52,543 nt of DNA from an uncultured Bacilli bacterium (GTDB lineage: Bacteria; Bacillota_I; Bacilli_A; RFN20; CAG-826). How positions within the stretch are numbered: the stretch's first letter is position 1; every line of letters starts with the position of its first letter. The translations under genes were made by a program, and so were the position numbers. The notes below the pieces were generated by a model. The model was not told the DNA's origin and made no database searches. It saw nothing but the letters and a program-made list of their open reading frames with translations. Below are positions 8,599 through 15,865 of the stretch, piece after piece. The DNA lies in NCBI GenBank assembly GCA_905235515.1, contig CAJOLV010000004.1, forward strand, positions 1 through 52,543, written 5' to 3'.

Positions 8599-9780
8599 AT
8601 GATAAAAAGAGAAAAATATCTTAAACAAATTCGTGGATTTTACGATAGTGATTTAATAAAAGTAATCGTTGGAATTAGAAGAAGTGGTAAGTCTTTTATA
8701 CTTCAACAGATTATGGATGAGATTAAACAAAAAACAGATAATATCATTTATCTAAATTTTGAACGTACCTCTGATTATCTAAAAGCCTCAGATTCTAATG
8801 AATTAGTTAAATATATTAATGAGAATAAAACAGCAGGAAAATGTTATATCTTTTTAGATGAAATACAGGAAGTCAAAGACTGGCATTTAGCGGTCAAAGA
8901 TTTACGATTAGATAATAATTCTATTTTTATTACTGGAAGCAACTCCAAACTTCTTTCATCAGAAATAACTTCGTATTTATCTGGTCGATATGTTAGTTTT
9001 AGAATCCGTCCTTTTGTTTATAAAGAAATAATGGAGTTAGGAAAGGAATTAAACTTTAATATCGATTTAAATGACTATCTAGTGTGGGGTGGTATGCCAG
9101 GAAGATTCTATTTGAATCATGACGAACAAATCACATATTTGAAAGATTTAGAAGCGACAATTGTCTATAACGACTTGATTAGAAGATATAGAATTCAAAA
9201 AGTTGTTGCCTTTAAAAAGATTGTTAAATTTATTCTCCAAAACAACTCAAGAATCTTTTCTGCTCGTAGTATCCAAAAATATCTAAAGGATGAATGTGAA
9301 TCAATTTCACTTATGACCGTTCTTAAATATATCCAGTATCTAAAAGAAGCCTATATTATTGATGCAATATCTCAATATTCAAAAAGAACCAAGAAAGAAT
9401 TAGCGTATTATGAAAAAATCTATAATTCTGATGTTTGTTTCAATTCGTTATCTGTCACAAACAATAGATATGACTTGGATCATAACTTAGAAAATATCGT
9501 TTATAATGAATTACTTTATATGGGATATGAAGTTAAAGTTTATAATAATAATTCCAAAGAAGTGGATTTTTACGCTAATAAAGATGGGAAAGAATATTAT
9601 ATTCAAGTCGCCTATAGTGTGGTTGACCCAGAGGCCTATGAGAGAGAATTTAACGCCTTTATTGGATTAAATCCATTAAGTCAAAAAATACTTATTACTA
9701 ATGACTCTATTGATTATTCAACAAGTATCGTAAAGCATATCCAATTTAAAGACTTTTTATTGTTAGAATCTTTGGATTAA
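8599..9780 (+). CDS. AAA_14/DUF4143-family ATP-binding protein
   Basis: This 393-residue protein has an N-terminal P-loop (GIRRSGKS, residues 25-32) and Walker B-like IFLDEIQEV (about residues 93-101), the organisation of AAA_14 ATPases. The C-terminal half (about 200-393) matches the DUF4143 layout, with a PD-(D/E)XK-like core in which EVDFY is the visible acidic motif. Family members are common and often multicopy in gut Bacillota and archaea; their biochemical role is poorly defined. The AAGTGAG ribosome site and a perfect sigma-A promoter with repeat operator support this start. It appears to be a single-gene unit. A second ATPase of broadly similar design, but with a DUF234-type C-terminus, lies at 14060. 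Confidence 0.85.
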   Translation: MIKREKYLKQIRGFYDSDLIKVIVGIRRSGKSFILQQIMDEIKQKTDNIIYLNFERTSDYLKASDSNELVKYINENKTAGKCYIFLDEIQEVKDWHLAVKDLRLDNNSIFITGSNSKLLSSEITSYLSGRYVSFRIRPFVYKEIMELGKELNFNIDLNDYLVWGGMPGRFYLNHDEQITYLKDLEATIVYNDLIRRYRIQKVVAFKKIVKFILQNNSRIFSARSIQKYLKDECESISLMTVLKYIQYLKEAYIIDAISQYSKRTKKELAYYEKIYNSDVCFNSLSVTNNRYDLDHNLENIVYNELLYMGYEVKVYNNNSKEVDFYANKDGKEYYIQVAYSVVDPEAYEREFNAFIGLNPLSQKILITNDSIDYSTSIVKHIQFKDFLLLESLD

Positions 9781-9783
9781 GCA

Positions 9784-9926
9784 TTAGCTAACATGAAACA
9801 CAAACAATAAGAAAATAAAGATAATACTGATAAATATTGTATAAATAGCAGTAGGGACGATTGTAGTTCTAATGATTTTCCCTTCTTTTCCATTTGTACC
9901 GACAGTCGCACTGTCAAGCCGAGCAC
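9784..9926 (-). pseudogene. C-terminal remnant of a membrane permease (LctP-like)
   Basis: Reading on the minus strand from about 9926 to the TAA at 9784 gives a GTNGKEGKIIRT segment followed by one long hydrophobic helix. This resembles the last transmembrane segment of L-lactate-permease-type transporters, where a GKEG motif precedes the final helix. Only about 45 residues remain, and the frame is lost where the GC-richer segment begins near 9915. The family assignment rests on one short motif and is tentative. Confidence 0.35.
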
Positions 9927-10231
9927 TTCTTTTGAGAACGTAGATGCTGGTTTCTCACGCCAACATCATCACGTGGGATGCATTTCTGCAGAGCCTCTTG
10001 TCGTGCCTGTCTTAATGGTTGCTTACATCGAAGAGCATGTTGCGCCACCAACCAAAGCGGTTTTTTAGTCCCGGATACCAAAGCTGGTCTTGCACTAAGA
10101 ATGCAGCATCCCACATTCTGTTCCTTATTTGGTTGAGCCCCAGCCATCAGCAAGATGACTTCACTGGGATCCAATGTGCTTACATTATAAACCCTTGTCA
10201 ACAGAAAATGTCGGACATGATTTGACCTCCT
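9914..10231 (-). other. GC-richer island with a minus-strand ORF (95 codons) behind a 6-codon leader
   Basis: Base composition jumps to roughly half G+C here. On the minus strand AGGAGG (10226-10231) sits 7 nt before ATG 10218, opening a six-codon reading frame (MSDIFC) whose TGA overlaps a TTG (10201) that opens a 95-codon frame ending at 9914. I do not recognise the 95-residue product; it is rich in Leu, Arg, Gln and Cys, with motifs GTKKPLWLVAQHALR and DDVGVRNQHLRSQ. It may be a real coupled gene, a frameshifted gene, or spurious coding on a structured RNA or mobile element. The island abuts a truncated permease on its left, which fits an insertion. Confidence 0.3.
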
Positions 10232-10265
10232 AATAATAAAACACTATTTTTTAACTCTTTACGCA

Positions 10266-10298
10266 TAATGCGCGCACTCGCGCCAAGCAATTGGCGCG
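10266..10298. repeat. GC-rich palindrome and first copy of an 11-mer
   Basis: CGCGCCAA (10279-10286) pairs with TTGGCGCG (10291-10298) around a GCAA loop. Just upstream is TAATGCGCGCA (10266-10276), repeated exactly at 10523-10533. Alternating CG is conspicuous in otherwise very AT-rich non-coding DNA. The stretch 10232-10622 has no gene and holds these two palindromes. Confidence 0.55.
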
Positions 10299-10498
10299 CG
10301 ATGAAAAATAATAAAAATAGCAAAAAAAATATTAATGAATATTAATAAAGGAAAAATAGAAAATTTTATTTAGTAAACTAAATACTTTTTCTGCAGTAAA
10401 TAGGGCTAAAAAACTTATATTCAATTTGTATTCACAAATGAATATTGGTCAAAATGAGGTGTAAAAAATCAAATTTATATTTATAAATTACAGCGCGT

Positions 10499-10533
10499 AT
10501 GCGCACTAACTTTTAAAGTTAGTAATGCGCGCA
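10499..10533. repeat. Stem-loop with GC clamp and second copy of the 11-mer
   Basis: ACTAACTT (10505-10512) pairs with AAGTTAGT (10516-10523) around a TTA loop, flanked by GCGC (10501-10504) and GCGC (10527-10530). The right arm contains the second TAATGCGCGCA (10523-10533). It could be a replication, transfer or regulatory site of a small mobile element whose genes begin at 10623. Confidence 0.5.
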
Positions 10534-10622
10534 TCAAAATAAAAAGACTATGTATTTATCAGACATTAGTATATATGGGGGGACTTTTTTCCCTCAGTAG
10601 TGATCGATAGGAGGCAAACAAA

Positions 10623-10793
10623 ATGAACATGAACGAGAGAAACTACAAAAGATTTAAAGCATTTACTGATTATGTAATTGAAAAGGCATCAGATGAACAA
10701 GTTGAATACTTACTAGATGTCTTAGCGGATGCATGTGAATATGCCGCTGAACAATGTAAGAAAATGGCGATAATCCATAAAACCAAGAATTAA
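10623..10793 (+). CDS. Small helical protein, 56 residues
   Basis: The ORF encodes 56 residues beginning MNMNERNYKRFKAF, with alternating charged and hydrophobic residues that predict two or three helices and no membrane segment. A strong Shine-Dalgarno (TAGGAGG) lies just upstream. It is followed by two further small ORFs with strong ribosome sites at 10825 and 11083, so the three probably form one transcript of phage- or plasmid-like small genes. I recognise no family. Confidence 0.6.
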   Translation: MNMNERNYKRFKAFTDYVIEKASDEQVEYLLDVLADACEYAAEQCKKMAIIHKTKN

Positions 10794-10824
10794 GAAAGAG
10801 TCATATTTTAGGAGGTAAAAAACT

Positions 10825-11058
10825 ATGGCAAAAAGAAGTATGTACACAGTGTGGGTGGATAATTATATTGGAGAACCTGAATTAATATTTACCGCACCTA
10901 CATTTAGAGCAAAGGCACAAGTATTTGAATATGCGAAATCTTTACTAACGTTACCAGCATATTATCAATGTAGAATATTAGTAAGAAAAGTATTCATCCG
11001 AGATGGTGTAGTGGATGAGAATTGTATTGAATGGGAATTCACTGATGAGGATCTATAA
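10825..11058 (+). CDS. Small hypothetical protein, 77 residues
   Basis: This 77-residue protein has a Shine-Dalgarno TAGGAGGT ahead of the ATG. Composition is mixed alpha/beta with several aromatic residues and an acidic C-terminus (EFTDEDL). There is no signal peptide or membrane segment. It reads like a small phage or integrative-element protein with a beta-alpha-beta arrangement, but no family is recognised. It sits 31 nt after the 56-residue ORF and 24 nt before a 29-residue ORF. Confidence 0.65.
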   Translation: MAKRSMYTVWVDNYIGEPELIFTAPTFRAKAQVFEYAKSLLTLPAYYQCRILVRKVFIRDGVVDENCIEWEFTDEDL

Positions 11059-11082
11059 AACTTATTAAGGAGATAATTGAAA

Positions 11083-11172
11083 ATGCAATACAAAGAAATG
11101 CTAGATTTAGTAGCAAAATACTTCAAAACTCACGAAACAGAAGCGTGGGTGATAGCACAAGCGGCGAACTAG
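11083..11172 (+). CDS. Very small ORF, 29 residues
   Basis: AAGGAGA precedes this ATG at good spacing, and the ORF lies 24 nt behind the 77-residue gene. The predicted peptide (starting MQYKEMLDLVAKYF) is a single amphipathic helix. It is plausible because of its ribosome site and context. The 95 nt that follow (11173-11267) hold no gene. Confidence 0.45.
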   Translation: MQYKEMLDLVAKYFKTHETEAWVIAQAAN

Positions 11173-11267
11173 TATCATTTAGAAAAAAACATATCAACTA
11201 ATCAAGAGAAATCCACAAATATTCAAATGGCGTGATGAATAGTAATTCGTTTATTATATAAACAGCT

Positions 11268-13157
11268 ATGTTAAAAATTGAATTTACTTTAAGTCAACAA
11301 AAAACACCTTTTATAGAATCGCTTCTATATTCTTTTTATAGCGGGGAGATGACCATCAATAATGAAGTGGTTAAAAGTGATATCGAAAGGCTTTTCTACA
11401 TTAAAAAGATTGGGACTAACCAATCACCTAATATAGTTTGTTTGTATCTTGATGACAAAAGCAAAGTTATTAAAGGATTGATTGCTTTTCAAAAAGATAA
11501 AAACAAATTCACTTTGTTAAAACAAGTTAGTAAAAACAGCAACCTTTTCTCTATCGTTGAATCCTCTTCTATTATAGGGTCTTTACAACATAAGTTTGAA
11601 AAAGGCAACAAGGTGTTATTATTAAAAGACATCTTATTTGATTTATCAAAATCGTATTACGAATACATTGGTCTATTTTTGCCATCCCCAAAAACACAGG
11701 GTAGTAGAAATACATATCGCTTTGTTTTTGACAAACCAAATATGTTTTCCGTCAGTGTTTTGGATTCAATTTATAAAGATAAAGATTTCTACATAATTAA
11801 TTTTGATGATATTGATGAAGGAACATATCTTTTCGATATCAGGAACATGAGTAAAAAATGTTATCAAAGACATGATATCTTTTATTTAAACAAAGACACT
11901 GGTGTGTTGTCAGATTTTATAATTACTTTCTTTAAGAAAGTTGTTCAAAACATTTATCTACCAATTTATTATCTTTTTGAATCTAATCAATTTGATGATT
12001 ATTCATTCACAAAAAGAAGTTTATGTATTGAAGAATTAAAAAACATCGTCGAACTTAAACATCAATGCGAATTTAACGTTGCTTTAAAAGAAAGAATTAG
12101 CAAATGCACTTATGAAGACTTCTTATTAATTTATAACGCTCAAAAAGAAGTGGAGAGCATTGATAAGTTAGATGAATACAAAGAAGAAGTGGTTGAAGAG
12201 ATTGCAGTCACTAAACATTTATTAGACGAAAACTTCATTCAATATATAACTTCATCGGAAATTGGTGGGGTAATTGAAGATAACTATGTTTTCTTCCCTG
12301 AATATGAAAACTTCCCACTTATTGAAGTGCTTGATGATGAAATTAAGATAAAAACTAATAGATTTTCTAACGATACTTACAAATATCCATATTCAATCAA
12401 ACAATTCAAATCTAAAGAAAAAGAATTCAAGAGTAGGCTGTTTGATTTAATGTTTAATCATCGTTCTTCTAGAATCCATACATTAAAAGCGCTCATTAGT
12501 AAAATTAAAAACAAAAAGTTTAACAAGGACGAAGCAGATCTCATTAACAGCGTTAACTACGAAATCGCATTGTCATTTGCGTCCTTATGGGAAAGTGATT
12601 ATAGACACTTTTCTCAAGAAATCGAAAATCTTGAAAAAGAATATGTTGAATGGAAGGTTTTGAATTCACTAGAAGACATATCTATCTCAGAAGAATCAGA
12701 ATTATTATTCACAGCCTATAAAGATGATGCCAGTAGTGGCTCAACAGAAGATTACTCAAAAAGAAAACCAAAACAATATATTGATAAGTCTTTATATTTA
12801 TTAGGCCAAATTGCTGGTCGTGTCAGTAAAATCTATGAACAAGCCGAACAATACGGTTTTAAGCGTAAAAACATCCATATATTTGAATACAAAGATTTGA
12901 CGAATTTTGACTATGGTAGTCTTAAAACTGACAAACATAGAGTTAATACATTTGTTGTTTTAGGGCAGAGCCCCCATAGTGCGGTTGGCAAAGGATTATA
13001 TGATTCCCCAATTGATATGTTTAAAAACGAAAAAGACTTGTTGCCACTTTTCGAAATATGCGAATATAACAATGCAAGCAATTCTTTAGCACCTATTAGT
13101 GCCTCAAGATTAATTAAAGCATTTGAAACATTTAATTTAGACAAAATAAACATTTAA
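11268..13157 (+). CDS. Unrecognised 629-residue protein of the accessory region
   Basis: A long intact frame, soluble, with no signal peptide or membrane helices, rich in Lys, Phe and Ile. I recognise no domain. The N-terminal two thirds appear alpha/beta; residues about 290-340 and 410-480 are charged helices, probably coiled-coil. The last 100 residues contain a compact segment with VLGQSPHSAVGKG and YDSPIDMF that looks like a small catalytic or DNA-binding domain. There is no Shine-Dalgarno; an AT-rich TATATAAA lies 5-7 nt before the ATG, consistent with a leaderless mRNA. It stands next to small phage-like ORFs, a zinc-ribbon gene, IS debris and an AAA ATPase. A conflict or mobile-element function is a guess from context only. 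Confidence 0.75.
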   Translation: MLKIEFTLSQQKTPFIESLLYSFYSGEMTINNEVVKSDIERLFYIKKIGTNQSPNIVCLYLDDKSKVIKGLIAFQKDKNKFTLLKQVSKNSNLFSIVESSSIIGSLQHKFEKGNKVLLLKDILFDLSKSYYEYIGLFLPSPKTQGSRNTYRFVFDKPNMFSVSVLDSIYKDKDFYIINFDDIDEGTYLFDIRNMSKKCYQRHDIFYLNKDTGVLSDFIITFFKKVVQNIYLPIYYLFESNQFDDYSFTKRSLCIEELKNIVELKHQCEFNVALKERISKCTYEDFLLIYNAQKEVESIDKLDEYKEEVVEEIAVTKHLLDENFIQYITSSEIGGVIEDNYVFFPEYENFPLIEVLDDEIKIKTNRFSNDTYKYPYSIKQFKSKEKEFKSRLFDLMFNHRSSRIHTLKALISKIKNKKFNKDEADLINSVNYEIALSFASLWESDYRHFSQEIENLEKEYVEWKVLNSLEDISISEESELLFTAYKDDASSGSTEDYSKRKPKQYIDKSLYLLGQIAGRVSKIYEQAEQYGFKRKNIHIFEYKDLTNFDYGSLKTDKHRVNTFVVLGQSPHSAVGKGLYDSPIDMFKNEKDLLPLFEICEYNNASNSLAPISASRLIKAFETFNLDKINI

Positions 13158-13159
13158 TT

Positions 13160-13421
13160 ATGAATATAGAAGATAAACCCAATTTATTAATTTGCCCTGA
13201 TTGTGGACATGTAGTTTCAATTCATGCTAATTATTGTCCTTTATGCGGAGCAACGATAGCTTCAAAGGCCCTGATTATAATTATGAAAACAATGATGTTG
13301 AAGACATACTCAAAAAAACATTTGGAAGTTAACAAATAGAATTAATGCAGAAGAACTTGCGTACCAAATTTTAAAAATAAATAACTATATTACCGAAAGA
13401 AAGGAACAAAGTGAAAAATGA
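13160..13421 (+). pseudogene. Zinc-ribbon protein gene, apparently frameshifted
   Basis: The ATG at 13160, two nt after the previous stop, opens a 59-codon frame with a clear zinc ribbon (CPDCG and CPLCG, 12 residues apart). After the second CxxC the frame becomes unprotein-like. One base out of register, a sensible acidic continuation appears (DSFKGPDYNYENNDVEDIL) ending in TAA at 13330. A third frame then encodes INAEELAYQILKINNYITER and ends in a TGA that overlaps the ATG of the next gene (ATGA). This is best read as one ancestral ribbon protein of about 85 residues with two frameshifts, or as sequencing errors. If no shift occurred, the product is the 59-residue peptide ending at 13339. 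Confidence 0.5.
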
Positions 13422-13666
13422 CAAAAACACAACTAGATCCAAGAGTGTGGTTAATTGAAAACGAAGACCTATGGGAAAACGCGGGTGATTACATTGAATT
13501 TCATTGTCCACTTGAACAAGTTCCACAAGATGTCTTAGAACTAGCCGAAGCCTATAAAAAAAGAATTGAAAGAATTACACAACAAGACGCTATTCTAGAC
13601 AGTATGGGTGTTCCTAGAGTACAAATCGTTCCAATGCCAAATTTAGATGAAATAGACGACGACTAG
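13418..13666 (+). CDS. Small acidic hypothetical protein, 82 residues
   Basis: This 82-residue acidic soluble protein (start MTKTQLDPRVWLIENED, end LDEIDDD) has no recognised family. The start codon overlaps a TGA in ATGA arrangement with the decayed frame upstream, which suggests former translational coupling to the zinc-ribbon gene. AAAGGAA lies upstream. The 629-residue gene, the ribbon gene and this one probably formed one unit. Confidence 0.6.
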   Translation: MTKTQLDPRVWLIENEDLWENAGDYIEFHCPLEQVPQDVLELAEAYKKRIERITQQDAILDSMGVPRVQIVPMPNLDEIDDD

Positions 13667-13679
13667 TAGACTCAAACAA

Positions 13680-13951
13680 AAAGGGGCTGTTCAAAAACCT
13701 AAAATAGGTAAGTAGATTGTCCCTTTTATTATGAAAAGAGGCGAAATCGCAAGAAATCGCCTCTTTTGTTACAATATCTCTATCTGACGGAGGTATTGAC
13801 AACCGCTCTATTCAAGTCGAAGGGGTTTTTTGGAATTACTAAACAAGATTATGGATATGTGAGAGTTAGAAGAAGAGGCATAGAAAAGGTATCCACAGAA
13901 ATCATGCTTAACTCGCTTGGATTAAACATCGCTAAACTATTTCGTTTTTAG
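13680..13951 (+). mobile_element. Remnant of an IS1182-type insertion sequence
   Basis: AGGGGCTGTTCAAAAACC at about 13682 resembles the terminal repeats of IS1182/IS4-like elements. A transposase C-terminus follows at 13788-13951: the motif NRSIQVEGVF, then KQDYGYVRVRRRG, then ending IAKLFRF, as in DDE transposases of this group. The N-terminal and central parts are missing and no matching right terminal repeat was found, so this is an internally deleted relic. In the transposase remnant the shift from the RSIQVEG frame to the KQDYGY frame occurs at a run of six T near 13825-13830. Confidence 0.65.
13734..13767. terminator. Bidirectional-type hairpin inside the IS remnant
   Basis: AAAAGAGGCGA (13734-13744) and TCGCCTCTTTT (13757-13767) form an 11-bp perfect stem with a 12-nt loop, with T run on the right and A run on the left. 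It would stop transcription leaving the gene at 13418. Confidence 0.7.
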
Positions 13952-14016
13952 CTTAAGATCTTAAAAAAGTAGTGGATTAATATTCTAAAAAGTGTTTAAA
14001 TAAAATTACCAAAAAA

Positions 14017-14043
14017 AATTTAGGTAAAATTAATTTAGGTAAA
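14017..14043 (+). repeat. Two direct 12-mers upstream of the DUF234 ATPase gene
   Basis: AATTTAGGTAAA occurs at 14017-14028 and again at 14032-14043, 15 bp apart centre to centre, directly before the Shine-Dalgarno TTGGAGG at 14048-14054. Position suggests a regulator site controlling the ATPase gene. Confidence 0.5.
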
Positions 14044-14059
14044 TTATTGGAGGTCCATT

Positions 14060-15445
14060 GTGTTCATCGGCAGATCAGAAGAACTCAAAGAGTTAAAAGA
14101 TAGATATAGTACTGATACAACTGAGATAATCAGTGTTTTGGGTCGCAGAAGAGTGGGGAAATCTCAACTCATTTTTAATAGTTATCAAGATTTTGATGGC
14201 GTGGTAATTTCTTATGAATGCTCTGACACATCATATTATGATAATTTAATTGCTATTAATAAATTAATACAAAAAACATTTGATAACGAATATTTGAACT
14301 TTAGTTCTTTATATGATGTTTTGATGTTTTTACAAAAAGAGTCATCTAGACAAAAAATACTATTTGTTATTGATGAATATCCATATATGAGAAATGGCAA
14401 AGCCACTGATTCAGAAATTAAAAACGCTATTGATGATTTCGATAAATTGAATAAAAAGAATCCATTTAAATTCATCTTGTGTGGTTCAGCAGTGGATGTG
14501 ATGAACATTTTGGATGATGCAAAAATGCCGCTTCATGGAAGGTTTAATAAAATTATTAGATTATTCCCTTTGAATTATCTTTATAGTTCATTGTTTTTTG
14601 AACAAGCCTCTTATGAAGACAAAGTAAAATATTACGCCGTCTTAGGAGGAGTTCCCTATTTCTTAAAACAAATTAATCCTCAATTGTCTTTTGAGGACAA
14701 TATCATTAATTTATTTTTCTCCTCAAACGCACTATTAAAAACAGAATTAGAAAATCAAATCAATGGCGAGATTAACAAAGTTGAAAAAGCCACATCTATT
14801 TTAAATATACTGAAAGAAAAAATATTATCATACACAGATATTTTACAAGTTTTTAAAGCCTCGTTTCCAAATGGAGAAATTGATTATCCGCTTAATAAGT
14901 TATTAAGCATGAGAATTGTAGAAAAGATTTTTGTTGAACAGAATAATGGTAAGAAAAAACCATATTACCGCATTGTTGATAACGCAATCGCATTTTACTA
15001 TTCGTTTTTAATTCAATCTTTCGCTAATAAGCTGTTATTTACCGATAAAGAATATTATGAAGAGTTTATCAAAGATAAATTGCTACATTCATATGTACCT
15101 CATATGTTTGAAAATATCGGCTACCAATTCGTCGCTCTTATGAATAGGAAAAAAGCATTGCCATATCGTCTTAATGATCTATTCTCTTATGTCATTAATG
15201 ACAAAATAACAAAACAAAATTATCAATTTGATGTTGTAGGGCAAAGCAAGCAAGGTTTAATTAATTTTGAATGCAAATTTCAAGAAAGCTCTATTAATCC
15301 AAATGAGGCATATGAAGAAAATAGACAAGCTGAATTAGCCAATGATAATTTCATTGAAACAGTCTTCATCTCTAAAAGTGAAGTGAAGGGCAGTAACAAA
15401 ACATATTATTTATCTGACATCTTTAATAAAGAACTATTATCTTAA
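14060..15445 (+). CDS. AAA ATPase with DUF234-type C-terminus
   Basis: This 461-residue protein starts with GTG (TTGGAGG six nt upstream). P-loop GRRRVGKS is at residues 28-35 and Walker B ILFVIDEYPYM at about 98-108, as in the archaeal-type ATPase/DUF234 family. The middle (about 200-290) looks like a winged-helix segment. The C-terminal part contains FDVVGQSKQGLINFECK, matching the D..E-x-K core of PD-(D/E)XK nuclease-like folds. Family members are widespread and often multicopy; function is not firmly known. It is separate from the neighbours: IS debris upstream, decayed DNA downstream. Confidence 0.85.
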   Translation: MFIGRSEELKELKDRYSTDTTEIISVLGRRRVGKSQLIFNSYQDFDGVVISYECSDTSYYDNLIAINKLIQKTFDNEYLNFSSLYDVLMFLQKESSRQKILFVIDEYPYMRNGKATDSEIKNAIDDFDKLNKKNPFKFILCGSAVDVMNILDDAKMPLHGRFNKIIRLFPLNYLYSSLFFEQASYEDKVKYYAVLGGVPYFLKQINPQLSFEDNIINLFFSSNALLKTELENQINGEINKVEKATSILNILKEKILSYTDILQVFKASFPNGEIDYPLNKLLSMRIVEKIFVEQNNGKKKPYYRIVDNAIAFYYSFLIQSFANKLLFTDKEYYEEFIKDKLLHSYVPHMFENIGYQFVALMNRKKALPYRLNDLFSYVINDKITKQNYQFDVVGQSKQGLINFECKFQESSINPNEAYEENRQAELANDNFIETVFISKSEVKGSNKTYYLSDIFNKELLS

Positions 15446-15583
15446 GTTTGTATCTGTCAATAAAGTTAGCCACGTTCTATCTGATGTGGTAACCCTTAAA
15501 AAAAGAAAGATGGTTATCGCTAGGCATGACATATTTTATAGCGGTGCTTGAACAATTAAAAAAATAACTTCCTGAACCAGTTT

Positions 15584-15831
15584 TTAAATCGTTGTAGAAT
15601 CCTTCATTTCCAATCCCATTATGAGCTCTATTTCCTCTATTTCGTATTTGAGGCTTCATCAATCGCCGCTAAGACTTTCTTATTATGTTTATTTAAGATA
15701 ACAAGCGTTTTTTCCAATGGACTCTCTACCAAAAGCGATAGTAAAAGGGTTATTTTTTCGATTCGTAAGAAGTCCTCAATACTTTTTAAAAAAGAACAAT
15801 ACTTTTTACAATGTTTTGATAATTCTTTTGT
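15584..15831 (-). pseudogene. Decayed small gene, unrecognised
   Basis: On the minus strand, the frame 15831 to 15637 encodes a protein-like stretch (core IEDFLRIEKITLLLSLLVES, then KTLVILNKHNKKVLAAIDEA). It hits TAG, and the reading resumes in a neighbouring frame as EIEEIELIMGLEMKDSTTI to a stop at 15584. No start codon with a ribosome site is obvious. It looks like a frameshifted remnant in the 420-nt gene-poor stretch 15446-15865. The family is unknown. Confidence 0.35.
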
Positions 15832-15865
15832 CTATTTTTGCAAAACTTAATAATATATTAATGTT

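Noticed and set aside
10019-10225. 68-codon plus-strand frame in the GC-richer island
   Set aside because: No ribosome site; it mirrors the minus-strand frame, which has a good Shine-Dalgarno.
15477-15662. 61-codon minus-strand frame
   Set aside because: Overlaps the protein-like decayed frames at 15584-15831 out of register and lacks a ribosome site; it looks like a by-product of decay.
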